DNA from: JAUPVO01 sp964420875
Lineage (GTDB): Bacteria > Patescibacteriota > Minisyncoccia > Phycocordibacterales > UBA5272
DNA: 64,000 nt
Reading direction: 5' to 3'
NCBI GenBank assembly: GCA_964420875.1
Contig: CAYQUK010000001.1
Location: 1-64,000, forward strand
The notes below the pieces were generated by a model, which worked only from the letters and a program-made list of their open reading frames with translations, was not told where the DNA came from and did not search any database. Both the position numbers and the translations under genes were made by a program. Positions 32,544 to 42,031 of the stretch are shown here, in pieces. How positions within the stretch are numbered: the stretch's first letter is position 1; each line of letters starts with the position of its first letter.

Positions 32544-32570
32544 TACTAGTCGTTAGTATATACTGTCATT

Positions 32571-33629
32571 ATGGATAGCGCTCAATTACTCGATACTATT
32601 ATTATGTCCCTGGTGAAGGAGACTGGTTCAGATATACATCTCGTGAGCGGTGTGTATCCGGCTATTAGAGTGCATAGTGAGATATTACCTCTCACTAAAT
32701 TAAAAATACTTGACCCCACTGACACACTTGGCTGTTTGCGTGAGATGATCAATGACACACAGTATGAGATGTTGATACACAATCAACAGTTGGATTTTGC
32801 ATATACACATCGTGGCGAGTATCGCCTTCGTGGGAATGCCTTTTTCCAAAAAGGCAGCATAGCTGTTGTTATGCGTCTCATTACAAAGATAAAATCTCTG
32901 GGTGATCTTAATTTACCAGATGTGTTGTTAGACTTTGCACACAGGAAACAAGGATTCTTTTTAGTTGTGGGTCCGGTGGGTCAAGGTAAAACGTCTACTC
33001 TCGCAGCAATGATAGATGACATCAATCAAAAAGACAGAAAAATGATAGTCACTATCGAGGACCCAATAGAGTATATTTATGAGCCAAAGAATAGTTATAT
33101 AATGCAACGTGAAGTTGGTTTTGATACTTTAGATTTTGAGTCAGGATTGCATGCGTCATTCAGACAAGATATAGATGTTTTACTTATTGGTGAGATGCGC
33201 AATACAGAGACAATGCGTGCGGCTGTTACTGCTGCTGAGACAGGACATCTTGTGTTCTCTACTTTGCATACAAACTCTGCTAGTCAGACTATTGATCGTA
33301 TTATTGACAGCTTTCCAGCTGAACAGCAGGGTCAGATCAGGTCACAATTGGCAGCGTCTTTGATCGGTATTTTCTCGCAGCGTCTCATACCAAAAATAGG
33401 AGGGGGACTGGTTCCGGCATATGAATTGCTAGTTGCGACTCCGGCGGTACAAAACTTGATCAGAGAGAAAAGGACTTTTGAAATAGATACAGTTATAGAG
33501 ACTGGTAGAGAAAATGGTATGATTAATTTTGATAGTTGTCTTTCTGATCTTGTTAGACGTGGAGACATAACTTTAGAGTCGGCCATGAGAATAGCTAAAA
33601 ATCCAAAAGTGTTTGGTGAGATGCTATAG
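32571..33629 (+). CDS. pilT: Pilus retraction ATPase PilT
   Basis: A 352-residue PilT-family ATPase that depolymerises the pilus. Walker A reads GPVGQGKTST (Gln where Ser is usual), the Asp box VTIEDPIEY, Walker B DVLLIGEMRN and the His box HLVFSTLHTN. AIRVHSEI matches the PilT N-terminus. Walker B ends in MRN, not the usual IRD. Retraction implies twitching or DNA uptake. Confidence 0.92.
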   Translation: MDSAQLLDTIIMSLVKETGSDIHLVSGVYPAIRVHSEILPLTKLKILDPTDTLGCLREMINDTQYEMLIHNQQLDFAYTHRGEYRLRGNAFFQKGSIAVVMRLITKIKSLGDLNLPDVLLDFAHRKQGFFLVVGPVGQGKTSTLAAMIDDINQKDRKMIVTIEDPIEYIYEPKNSYIMQREVGFDTLDFESGLHASFRQDIDVLLIGEMRNTETMRAAVTAAETGHLVFSTLHTNSASQTIDRIIDSFPAEQQGQIRSQLAASLIGIFSQRLIPKIGGGLVPAYELLVATPAVQNLIREKRTFEIDTVIETGRENGMINFDSCLSDLVRRGDITLESAMRIAKNPKVFGEML

Positions 33630-33631
33630 AT

Positions 33632-34840
33632 ATGAAGTTTAATTATAAAATTTTCAACAAAGATACACAGATGGTAGAAGGGATAGCAGAGGCTGCCTCA
33701 AAAGATGATCTTATCGGCAAACTTCAAAGTGAAGGCAATATTATAGTTTCTGTAGATGAGGCGCCATCTGATATGTCTTCGACTTTCTTTGAAAAGTTAA
33801 CAGAGAGAATATCAGAAAAAGATGTTGTGATGGCGTCAAAACAGTTAGCAACTCTTATTTCTGGCGGGATACAAGCATTGCGTAGTTTTCGTTTGATGGC
33901 ATCAGAGAGTTCCTCAAAGGCTCTTGGTAAAAGATTTACTATTATTGCTGACGATGTGCAGTCTGGTATACCGGTTTACAAGGCACTTGCTCGCCATCCA
34001 GATGTGTTTAACAATTTTTATATATCAATGGTTCATGCCGGTGAAGAGTCTGGTAAATTGCGTGAGGTGCTCGAGTATCTGGCCGATTATCTGGAGCGTA
34101 ATTATGAGTTGATGCAAAAAACAAAAAAAGCATTAACCTATCCGACATTTGTGATCTTTACTTTTATTGCGGTGATGTTAATCATGTCAGTGTTTGTATT
34201 ACCAAAGCTTGCAGAACTTCTAACTCAACAAGGACAAGCTTTACCTGTATATACTCAGGCTATAGTTGATTTTAGTGCATTTATTATTGCTTATTGGTGG
34301 ATGATAATACCTGCTATTATCATACTCGGTTACTACCTGTTTACGTATATCAAAACTCCAAACGGAACAGCTTATTTTGATAATTTTAAATTGCGCATAC
34401 CAGCTATTAGTAACCTATACAAAAAACTCTATTTATCGCGTATGTCTGACAACATAGAGACAATGCTCGCTTCTGGTGTGCCAATTGTCCAGGCACTACA
34501 GATTACTAGTGAGGTGGTGGACAATTATGTATTTAGAAAAATGCTTGAGCGTGTAGAGAGCAAGGTACGCCAAGGTAAATTGCTATCTGTTGCTTTTAGT
34601 GAGGAGCCGCTGATACCAACAGTTATGGTTCAGATGACGAGAATAGGTGAAGAGACTGGAGAGTTAGGGTATATGTTGAAAAATTTATCAAAGTTTTATA
34701 AACGTGAACTCGAGCAGACTATTGAGAGCACTCTTGCATTGCTCGAGCCAGTAATGATAGTTGTGATGGGTCTCGGGGTAGGTATACTCGTTTTGTCAGT
34801 ACTGTCACCAATGTATAACCTAACAACATCTATACAATAA
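33632..34840 (+). CDS. pilC: Pilus inner-membrane platform protein PilC
   Basis: A 402-residue protein with two T2SSF domains (about residues 65-190 and 270-390) and three membrane helices near 165-190, 215-240 and 370-395. The repeated SGxP...AL motif (SGGIQALRSF, SGVPIVQAL) and GEESGKL/GEETGEL are family hallmarks. It connects the ATPases to pilin assembly. It follows pilT by 2 bases. Confidence 0.94.
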   Translation: MKFNYKIFNKDTQMVEGIAEAASKDDLIGKLQSEGNIIVSVDEAPSDMSSTFFEKLTERISEKDVVMASKQLATLISGGIQALRSFRLMASESSSKALGKRFTIIADDVQSGIPVYKALARHPDVFNNFYISMVHAGEESGKLREVLEYLADYLERNYELMQKTKKALTYPTFVIFTFIAVMLIMSVFVLPKLAELLTQQGQALPVYTQAIVDFSAFIIAYWWMIIPAIIILGYYLFTYIKTPNGTAYFDNFKLRIPAISNLYKKLYLSRMSDNIETMLASGVPIVQALQITSEVVDNYVFRKMLERVESKVRQGKLLSVAFSEEPLIPTVMVQMTRIGEETGELGYMLKNLSKFYKRELEQTIESTLALLEPVMIVVMGLGVGILVLSVLSPMYNLTTSIQ

Positions 34841-34921
34841 TTTTTTTGGGGATAAGTTTTGCTCTCATAAGGTGTTTAGTTTTATACTTAGAGTAAGTTT
34901 TTATGATCAAGTAATATTGCC

Positions 34922-35521
34922 GTGCAAAAAAATAAAAAACAAATTAGAGGTTTTACTTTACTTGAGCTGATTGTAGTTATAGCCATTGTGGGTGTCTTGT
35001 CTGTTATCATTCTCCCATCATTCACAACAGCATTAGCGAGATCAAGAGACGGTAGAAAAATATCTGAGTTAGTTGGCATACAAAAGTCTCTCGCCCAGTG
35101 GGCTAATAACAATAGCGGCAGATATCCTGCAACATCAACTATGCCAACAAAGGCCGCAGGTTGCGCAGGGTCTATCACATCTCTTTGTGCACTTGTCACA
35201 CATAACATAACCACAAAACTACCAGACGGAGCATTTAATGGTAGTGGTCCTGGTGGATCAGGTACTCTTTATAACTATGTTGGTGTTGCATGTTTTACTG
35301 GTGGTCTGTGTCAGTCATATCAATTGTGGGTTGACCTCGAAAAGACAAACACCTCACTAGCTAGCGACTCTGACGCATCCGGTACAGCTACCACCACATG
35401 GCGCGGCGTTGATTGGACTGCGAGCGGTATGATATTACCTGTTACAAACAGTATGGCAAATGGAGAAACTGAAACTTGTACTGGTACTGCAAACACTTGT
35501 GTATTTGATTTGCGTCCGTAG
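34922..35521 (+). CDS. Type IV major-type pilin, copy 1
   Basis: The 199-residue prepilin has a basic leader (MQKNKKQIRG) before the peptidase site G|FTLLELIVV with Glu5, then the assembly helix. Two cysteine pairs in the globular part could form the disulfide loop. It starts at a GTG. It is nearly identical to the next pilin over the first 60 residues. TATACT at 34883-34888 gives a leader of about 30 bases; a hairpin terminator follows. Confidence 0.92.
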   Translation: MQKNKKQIRGFTLLELIVVIAIVGVLSVIILPSFTTALARSRDGRKISELVGIQKSLAQWANNNSGRYPATSTMPTKAAGCAGSITSLCALVTHNITTKLPDGAFNGSGPGGSGTLYNYVGVACFTGGLCQSYQLWVDLEKTNTSLASDSDASGTATTTWRGVDWTASGMILPVTNSMANGETETCTGTANTCVFDLRP

Positions 35522-35537
35522 TTTATAATGTATTTCA

Positions 35538-35573
35538 AAAATAAAATCTCATAATTTTTTGAGATTTTATTTT
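35538..35573 (+). terminator. Terminator between the tandem pilins
   Basis: A 14-bp AT-rich perfect stem (35538-35551 with 35560-35573) has a T-rich 3' arm. Confidence 0.72.
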
Positions 35574-35663
35574 GTATGTGTATAAGAATGAGTTTATTTT
35601 TTTGTTTTATGAGTATACTTGATATTAGTAATCGAAAGATTATAAATTTATAATTAAAAAAGT

Positions 35664-36275
35664 ATGATTAAAAACAAAACATCACTACGCGGCTTTACTC
35701 TCCTAGAGCTTATCGTTGTGATTGCTATTATCGGTGTTCTATCTGTTATCATCCTCCCATCATTCACAACAGCACTAGCTCGTTCACGTGATGGTAGAAA
35801 GATTTCAGAACTTCGTGGTATTCAAGCTGGGTTGGTGCAATTTGCTCAAAACAATAATGGATTCTATCCTGCAGCAACAGCTATGCCAACACAAACTGCT
35901 GGTTGTTCTTCTATAACAGTAGCAACCACATCACTTTGTGCGATAATAAATAGCGGTATAGATAATAGACTTCCATCAGGGGTTTATTCAAATAACGCTG
36001 TTTATAATTACGTTGGAGTTGCTTGTACAACTGGTACAGGAGGTATGTGTTTATCGTATCAGCTTTGGACAAACCTAGAACAAAGTAACGCTGGGCTAAC
36101 TAGTGACGCAGATGTTACAACATCAAATGCTACAAGTACATACAGTACAACAACATTGACGACTTCTGGAGTAATAGCTAGTACTACAGCTAATACTTTT
36201 GGAGGTATTCAAAATGGATCAACAGAGACATGTAACGGAGGTACAAATACATGTGTATTTGATCTAGTCCCATAA
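35664..36275 (+). CDS. Type IV major-type pilin, copy 2
   Basis: The 203-residue prepilin has the leader MIKNKTSLRG and the same G|FTLLELIVV site. Residues 11-60 match copy 1 almost exactly (FTTALARSRDGRKISEL), while the globular domain has diverged in loops and keeps the C-terminal disulfide segment (TETC, TNTCVFDL). Its own promoter-like region (TATACT near 35602) suggests separate regulation from copy 1. Confidence 0.92.
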   Translation: MIKNKTSLRGFTLLELIVVIAIIGVLSVIILPSFTTALARSRDGRKISELRGIQAGLVQFAQNNNGFYPAATAMPTQTAGCSSITVATTSLCAIINSGIDNRLPSGVYSNNAVYNYVGVACTTGTGGMCLSYQLWTNLEQSNAGLTSDADVTTSNATSTYSTTTLTTSGVIASTTANTFGGIQNGSTETCNGGTNTCVFDLVP

Positions 36276-36299
36276 TCGTTTCTTAAAAAGAATAACAAC

Positions 36300-37079
36300 G
36301 TGAACATATTATTTGCTTTTGTCTTTGGTGCTGCGCTAGGGAGCTTCGCGAATCTCTGTGCAGACAGACTGCGGGTCAAATCCGTATGGACAGGCAGAAG
36401 TGAATGTATGTCATGCGGAAAAAAGCTCTCCCCGGGGGAGCTTTTTCCCATATTATCATTCCTTTTAATTAGAGGTAAATGTAAATCATGTGGCTCAAAG
36501 CTGTCCCCAGTGTATTTATATAGCGAGACACTCTCTGGTGCGTTGGTTGCTATTGCTTATGTTGTTGCGACGTCTTTGCCATTTACTTTCCTTGCTCAAT
36601 TAATTATATTTTTAGTTACTTCCTTCGTGATCTGTTTGTCCATGATTATCATCATCTATGACATCAGACATACCATTGTCCCTGTTGAGGTGGTCAGTAT
36701 ATTGATAGCGACGGGCTTGTTTTTGACAGCTGTCAGGGCGTTCATGTATGGATTCAACGCTTATGATATTTTGTCAGGTGTTATTGTTGCTGCTCCATTT
36801 GCAATTCTTTACGCGGTATCAAAGGGTAAGTGGTTGGGTATGGGCGATATACTGGTTTATGTTGCTTTTGGTTTCATACTTGGGTTACCATTTGGTATCA
36901 CGATGTTCCTCTATTCTGTATGGTTGGGGGCATTTGTAGCTGTGCTCCTTATGATATTCCATGGTGATAAATATGGAATGAAAAGTGAAATGCCCTTTAC
37001 TCCATTTATAATAATTGCAGCTTTATTAGTGTGGTACACTCAAACTGATATACTAAATCTGCATGAAATTATTTATTAG
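36300..37079 (+). CDS. pilD: Prepilin peptidase PilD
   Basis: A 259-residue A24 aspartyl peptidase that cleaves and N-methylates prepilins. The cytoplasmic zinc-type loop with two CxxC pairs (CMSCGKK, CKSCGSK) is kept. Catalytic aspartates are in IIIYDIRH and the GMGD motif (KGKWLGMGD). It has about eight membrane segments and begins with GTG at 36300. The gene overlaps the next pilin gene by 17 bases. Confidence 0.94.
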   Translation: MNILFAFVFGAALGSFANLCADRLRVKSVWTGRSECMSCGKKLSPGELFPILSFLLIRGKCKSCGSKLSPVYLYSETLSGALVAIAYVVATSLPFTFLAQLIIFLVTSFVICLSMIIIIYDIRHTIVPVEVVSILIATGLFLTAVRAFMYGFNAYDILSGVIVAAPFAILYAVSKGKWLGMGDILVYVAFGFILGLPFGITMFLYSVWLGAFVAVLLMIFHGDKYGMKSEMPFTPFIIIAALLVWYTQTDILNLHEIIY

Positions 37080-37734
37080 ATTCAAAAATAGACTTGCCGG
37101 ATTCTCTCTTGTCGAGATGGTAATATCGATGAGTATTATATCTATACTTTCCATCATTTTGTATGGTAATTATCCATCTATGAATAAATTTGTGAGTTAT
37201 GCTACTGCAATTAATGACTTTGCTTCTCAAATAAAAGAGGTACAAATATATGGGGCCTCCCGTGGAGGTGATACAGCAAAAGGTGATGGTATATACATAG
37301 CAACTAGTACACCTTATAACTATTATCTTTTTAATGATGCCATCAACTCATCATCTACCACCACAGGTATAGGCACATCAAATCTAAGATGGGATGGTGC
37401 GTCTCTAGAGCCAACAACAACAAAAACTTTCCTCAACTCTACATACATAACCAGACTATGTTATAACAATTCATTTACTTATGACCCAACTACAGGGACA
37501 TCTACTGAAAGTGGGGCTTATGTATGTACGATATCTAACATAATGATTACATTTGCTCGTCCGAAACTAAATGCAAACATAGCATATGTTACTAGTGGTG
37601 GAGCCACCACTACTGTTAACCGAATGTGTTTAGAAATGGGGCAGGTTGGAGTCAGCACTAGTACTCAGCAGAGATCCATAATAGTAAAGTCATCAGGACA
37701 AGTTATAGTACAAAGAGTGAGGTGTACCCCATAA
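37063..37734 (+). CDS. Minor pilin, GspH/FimT-like
   Basis: The 223-residue prepilin-like protein has a leader ending in AG and the cleavage site G|FSLVEMVISM with Glu5. The remaining domain is Ser/Thr-rich with a few cysteines. First in a run of four minor pilins, it would form part of the pilus tip or priming complex. The start lies inside pilD. Confidence 0.82.
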   Translation: MKLFIRFKNRLAGFSLVEMVISMSIISILSIILYGNYPSMNKFVSYATAINDFASQIKEVQIYGASRGGDTAKGDGIYIATSTPYNYYLFNDAINSSSTTTGIGTSNLRWDGASLEPTTTKTFLNSTYITRLCYNNSFTYDPTTGTSTESGAYVCTISNIMITFARPKLNANIAYVTSGGATTTVNRMCLEMGQVGVSTSTQQRSIIVKSSGQVIVQRVRCTP

Positions 37735-37752
37735 TTGTAGTAATATATTTAT

Positions 37753-38481
37753 ATGATCAAGGTTTTATTTAAAAACAAAATAATAAAAGATGAGGTAAGA
37801 GGATTTACTTTGGTTGAGCTGATGGTTGCTGTGTCACTGTTTTCTTTTGTTGCTCTTATGGTTGGTAGTATAGTTTTCAGTGCTAATGCTATTAATGATA
37901 GACTGGCAGCCAGTCGTGCTGTGTACGAGTCTATTAATTTAGTATTAGACGATATGTCTCGTGAGATATCTCAAGGTACTAAATATCGCTGTTTGTTATC
38001 CAATGAATTCATTGTTAATGTGCCAACAGATCTTAATAAAACTAGAGATTGTGACAACGGTATCTATGGTGTAGCATTCAAGCCATCAGAATATAGCGCA
38101 TACGCTATTGTTCCTACGCCAGATATAACATATACAAATCCAGTATCATCGGTAGGGTATGTTTTAGATAATGGAGCAATAAGGCGTTATCTAGGTTATG
38201 TAAATGTTGACGGGTCTAATAATGTTACGGCATCTAACTTTGGTAGAGGTGTTGCTGAAAACTTTGCTTCAGTGCCAGGGAGAAACGAAGTTATCAGCCC
38301 CTCAAATATAACAGTAACAAAATTTTCAATAACAGCCACTAATACATTGTCATATGTAGAGGATAGCAGCAATATAGGGCAGGCATATGTACAAGTTGTG
38401 ATAGAGGGTCAAACAAATACAAAACCAATAGTGCCATTTTCTGTGCAGGCGACAATAACTCAACGTGAACCTGAAAATTAA
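37753..38481 (+). CDS. Minor pilin, PilW/GspJ-like
   Basis: The 242-residue prepilin has the site G|FTLVELMVAVSLFSFVALMV and a globular domain of about 200 residues. Its size and the MVAVSLFSF pattern fit the GspJ/PilW group. It follows the previous pilin by 18 bases. Confidence 0.8.
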   Translation: MIKVLFKNKIIKDEVRGFTLVELMVAVSLFSFVALMVGSIVFSANAINDRLAASRAVYESINLVLDDMSREISQGTKYRCLLSNEFIVNVPTDLNKTRDCDNGIYGVAFKPSEYSAYAIVPTPDITYTNPVSSVGYVLDNGAIRRYLGYVNVDGSNNVTASNFGRGVAENFASVPGRNEVISPSNITVTKFSITATNTLSYVEDSSNIGQAYVQVVIEGQTNTKPIVPFSVQATITQREPEN

Positions 38482-38484
38482 TAT

Positions 38485-39096
38485 ATGAAAAATATCTTTA
38501 AAAACAAAAGAGTGAGAGGATTTGCAATGGTGGAAGCCATGGTTGCTATTACTATACTTCTTGTTGTTGTTACAGCCCCACTCACTCTCGCATATCAAAT
38601 AGAAAAGAGATCGAGGATAGCTAGCACCAGAGCCCAAGCTACATACCTTGCGAACGAAGGGATAGAGCTTATGATATTTTTTAGAAAGTCTCTGGAGACT
38701 TATTGCACTACTTATCCAACTGTGGACGAGTGCGCACAGGGGTCGTCCGCTGCCACTACTTCTTTTGCTATGTTCTTATCAAAAATGTCTGCAGTTTGTT
38801 TAGATACCGGTACGTGTCGTTTTGATAAGACCAGTTTTGATCCAAATAATGCATCCTATGCGGATAACCCTACCTGTACACTGCTGTATCGTAACTCTTT
38901 TGGTGAGTATGTCTGTAATCAAACAGCAAGTAGTACTAGATTTTCTAGGTATGTGTCACTGTCTAGGTCTGATAGATGGAAAGATAGATCTGCTGCTAAT
39001 CAGTGGTACACAGGTGTAAAAATTATCTCCACAGTATGTTATGACAATGGTATATGCAATGATAAAATACAATTGACCTCATATGTCTATCAATAA
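38485..39096 (+). CDS. Minor pilin, PilV/GspI-like
   Basis: The 203-residue prepilin has the site G|FAMVEAMVAITIL with Glu5. LANEGIELM and the following residues are typical of PilV/GspI-like proteins. Four or more cysteines may form disulfides. It overlaps the next gene by 14 bases. Confidence 0.8.
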   Translation: MKNIFKNKRVRGFAMVEAMVAITILLVVVTAPLTLAYQIEKRSRIASTRAQATYLANEGIELMIFFRKSLETYCTTYPTVDECAQGSSAATTSFAMFLSKMSAVCLDTGTCRFDKTSFDPNNASYADNPTCTLLYRNSFGEYVCNQTASSTRFSRYVSLSRSDRWKDRSAANQWYTGVKIISTVCYDNGICNDKIQLTSYVYQ

Positions 39097-39703
39097 ATTT
39101 AAAAATAAAAACAGAGGTTTTGTTCTTGGCATTGCCATGATAGTTTTGACTGTGCTACTCACTCTCTCCATATCAATCACAATCATACTGTTGCGCGATC
39201 TAAAGGGTAGCAATATTAGCTATGACACCAGAGTGGCTAGTGCTCTGGCTGATTCGGCATTAATGTGCGCAGAGTCAATTTTTAAGAATTTTAAGAGTAA
39301 CTCTAATGATAGAAGTCTGTTCCCTATAGATATGTCCGAAGCTCCAAACTATCATTTTAATACTTCTGGTAAGTTTGCATATGTTGACCCTACTACTGTC
39401 GGATGTTTTGATGTTCCTATTTTCCCGGCATCTTTACATGCTGGTGCGGCGCCGGCCACCGGGACAGTGTCTACGTCAAACTACAGTAGCATTACAACAA
39501 TAACTTATTCTACTGTAGGGTCGTACTCACAGGGTACCAAAGTCTGGTCTCAGATAAAAAGAAATGATTTTGCCAGGTCCGCATGTGCTGAAATAGAGAT
39601 GCACACTACATCTACCGGTGCAGTGCTGATAATAGGACGTGGTAAGGTCCCTTGCGACTCCACATCTAGGGTAGAGCGTGTGGTAGTAAAAAGATACAAT
39701 TAA
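39083..39703 (+). CDS. Minor pilin-associated protein, PilX/GspK-like
   Basis: The 206-residue protein has one N-terminal membrane helix after a basic leader (NKNRG|FVLGIAMIV). Position 5 is Gly, not Glu, as known for GspK-like tip proteins. The ASALADSALMCAES segment matches the PilX helix. It closes the pilin set. Confidence 0.76.
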   Translation: MSINKFKNKNRGFVLGIAMIVLTVLLTLSISITIILLRDLKGSNISYDTRVASALADSALMCAESIFKNFKSNSNDRSLFPIDMSEAPNYHFNTSGKFAYVDPTTVGCFDVPIFPASLHAGAAPATGTVSTSNYSSITTITYSTVGSYSQGTKVWSQIKRNDFARSACAEIEMHTTSTGAVLIIGRGKVPCDSTSRVERVVVKRYN

Positions 39704-39709
39704 ATTTGC

Positions 39710-39715
39710 TATAAT
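39710..39715 (+). promoter_or_regulatory. -10 box, leaderless promoter of ligA
   Basis: TATAAT is followed by 8 bases and the ligA ATG at 39724. Confidence 0.6.
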
Positions 39716-39723
39716 ATAGCAAT

Positions 39724-41721
39724 ATGGCAGGAGATAGTAATGAAATAAAAAGATTGCTGGCATTACGCGCCGAGCTGGATAAACACAGGCATTTGTATCA
39801 TGTTTTAGACAAGCCTAGTATTAGTGACGAGGCATATGATGGCATGATGACAGAGTTGTTAGAGTTGGAAAATAAGTACCCAGAATACAGAGATAAAAAT
39901 TCTCCAACTACGCGAGTGGGCGGTGATGTGCTAGATAGTTTTAAAAAAGTAAAACATGAGATTAGACAGTGGAGTTTTGATAATGTTTTTTCATATGAAG
40001 AGCTTCGTAATTGGGAAGATAGGAATATAAAAATTTTAGAAAAAGATAATATTAAAATTAAACCAAATTATATTTGTGAGCTAAAAATAGATGGTCTAAA
40101 AGTGGTTTTGACTTATAAAGCTGGAGTGCTGGTAATGGCAGCAACTCGTGGTGATGGTGAAGTGGGGGAGGATGTGACGCACAATGTGCGCACCATCAGG
40201 TCTATACCTTTAGAGCTAAGTAAAAAAATAGACATGATAGTTGTCGGTGAATGCTGGATAAAGAAAAGTGATTTAGAAAAGTTTAATCAACAATTAGTAA
40301 AAGATGGGGAGGAAGAGTATGCTAATCCGCGCAACTTGGCGGCAGGGACACTTCGTCAACTTGACTCATCTGTGGCGGCAAAACGTAATTTACAATTTTT
40401 TGCATATGATATAGACAAATGTTCGACAGGTATGAAGCAAACTCAAAAAGAGGAGTTAGATTTTTTACATGAGATGGGATTTATGGTTAATGATAATTCA
40501 AAATTTGCAGACAGTATTGAAGGTGTGCAAAAAATATATGATGCCTTTGTTGAGAAGAGAAATGATTTCCCGTTTGGGGTGGATGGTATGGTTATAAAAA
40601 TTAATCAAAGAGAGATTTTTGAAAGTCTTGGCTATACAGCAAAGGCGCCGCGTGCTGGTATCGCTTACAAGTTCCCTGCAGAGCAGGCTGTGACTGTTGT
40701 GGAGGATATTACAGTACAGGTTGGACGTACTGGTGCTATTACACCAGTCGCACATCTAAAAAAGGTCTTGATAGCTGGCAGCCAGGTCAGTCGAGCTACA
40801 CTTCATAATCAAGATGAGATAGACAGACTAGATGTGCGCGTTGGTGACACTGTGATAATACAAAAAGCAGGCGACATCATACCAGAGGTGCTTGAGGTGG
40901 TTATGAGTCTGCGCCCCGAGAAAACTAAAAAGTATTCGCTTCCAAGTGTGTGCCCAGCATGTCAGTCGCAACTCACAAAGCGTGACGACAGCGTGGCGCT
41001 TTACTGTTTGAACGCTGAGTGTCCTGCAAAGCATCTCGAGCAGTTGGTGCACTTTGTTTCTAAAAAGGCTATGAATATTGACGGCTTAGGAGAAAAGATA
41101 ATATATGAATTTAACGAGCTCGGCCTCATCACTGATATGGCATCAATATATGAATTAAAGGTTGAAGACATAAAAGATTTATTTGGATATGGAGAAAAGA
41201 GTGCGGAGAATATTATATCCTCTGTGAACATTAGTAAGAATGTAACACTTTCAAAGTTTATTTATGCACTCGGCATTATACATATTGGTGAGACTACGGC
41301 CAAGCTGTTGGCAAAGCATTATAAAAGTTTTGAGAAGTTTAGAAATACAAATGAGAACGAGTTGCTCGAGGTTGACGGTGTTGGTGAGGAGTCTGTAAAA
41401 AGCATCTTGTCATATTTTGCTGATAACAAAAACAAAACTTTATTAGAAAGACTTTTAAAATATATAAAAGTCTCAGATGAGAAAAATGAGAACGTGTCAG
41501 AAAAGTTACAGGGTAAAACATTTGTAATAACAGGCACTCTCAGCCAGTCTCGTGACTATTTTAAAAATGAGATCGAAAGCAATGGTGGTAAGGTCTCGAG
41601 CAGTGTGTCTGCAAAAACTGATTATTTGCTTGCAGGCGAAAATGCTGGGTCAAAGCTCTCTGATGCGACAAGGTTGGGCATTAAAATCCTGGACGAAAAC
41701 GAATTTAAAAAGTTATTTTAG
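39724..41721 (+). CDS. ligA: NAD-dependent DNA ligase
   Basis: A 665-residue LigA that seals nicks in DNA using NAD+. The adenylated lysine is K121 in the KIDG motif. An OB fold follows, then a zinc finger (CPACQSQL, CLNAECPAKH), helix-hairpin-helix repeats and a C-terminal BRCT domain (GKTFVITGTLSQSRDYFKNEIE). Full length for the family. MLSLDN-type motif reads QWSFDNVFS. Confidence 0.96.
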   Translation: MAGDSNEIKRLLALRAELDKHRHLYHVLDKPSISDEAYDGMMTELLELENKYPEYRDKNSPTTRVGGDVLDSFKKVKHEIRQWSFDNVFSYEELRNWEDRNIKILEKDNIKIKPNYICELKIDGLKVVLTYKAGVLVMAATRGDGEVGEDVTHNVRTIRSIPLELSKKIDMIVVGECWIKKSDLEKFNQQLVKDGEEEYANPRNLAAGTLRQLDSSVAAKRNLQFFAYDIDKCSTGMKQTQKEELDFLHEMGFMVNDNSKFADSIEGVQKIYDAFVEKRNDFPFGVDGMVIKINQREIFESLGYTAKAPRAGIAYKFPAEQAVTVVEDITVQVGRTGAITPVAHLKKVLIAGSQVSRATLHNQDEIDRLDVRVGDTVIIQKAGDIIPEVLEVVMSLRPEKTKKYSLPSVCPACQSQLTKRDDSVALYCLNAECPAKHLEQLVHFVSKKAMNIDGLGEKIIYEFNELGLITDMASIYELKVEDIKDLFGYGEKSAENIISSVNISKNVTLSKFIYALGIIHIGETTAKLLAKHYKSFEKFRNTNENELLEVDGVGEESVKSILSYFADNKNKTLLERLLKYIKVSDEKNENVSEKLQGKTFVITGTLSQSRDYFKNEIESNGGKVSSSVSAKTDYLLAGENAGSKLSDATRLGIKILDENEFKKLF

Positions 41722-41727
41722 TTGTGA

Positions 41728-41733
41728 TATAAT
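41728..41733 (+). promoter_or_regulatory. -10 box, leaderless promoter of gatC
   Basis: TATAAT is followed by exactly 6 bases and the gatC ATG at 41740. Confidence 0.62.
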
Positions 41734-41739
41734 ATCCCT

Positions 41740-42030
41740 ATGAACAAAGAAGAATTTGCTTATTTGGAGGGGTTGGCAAAGGTTACAATTGATGAGAGTA
41801 AGCGCGAGCAGTATGCAAAAGAGATATCTGATATTTTGGCATATGTAAAAGAGGTGCAAGATGTGGATACTAGTAGTGTGGATGGTACAGTCGTGGCTGA
41901 TGGTACGCCACATGATGTTTATAAGGGTGACGAAGTGATGTTTGACGGTGAGCATAGAGACAAGGCTTTGGCCAATGCCCCAGCAACACAAAACGGATAT
42001 TATAAAGTATCACAAGTAATCAAACAATAA
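41740..42030 (+). CDS. gatC: Glu-tRNA(Gln) amidotransferase subunit C
   Basis: A 96-residue GatC, the stabilising subunit of GatCAB, which converts Glu-tRNA(Gln) into Gln-tRNA(Gln). The helix LAYLEGLAKVTI-type N-terminus and the C-terminal NAPATQNGYYKVSQVIKQ match the family. gatA begins one base after the stop. gatB is not in the window. Confidence 0.9.
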   Translation: MNKEEFAYLEGLAKVTIDESKREQYAKEISDILAYVKEVQDVDTSSVDGTVVADGTPHDVYKGDEVMFDGEHRDKALANAPATQNGYYKVSQVIKQ

Positions 42031-42031
42031 T

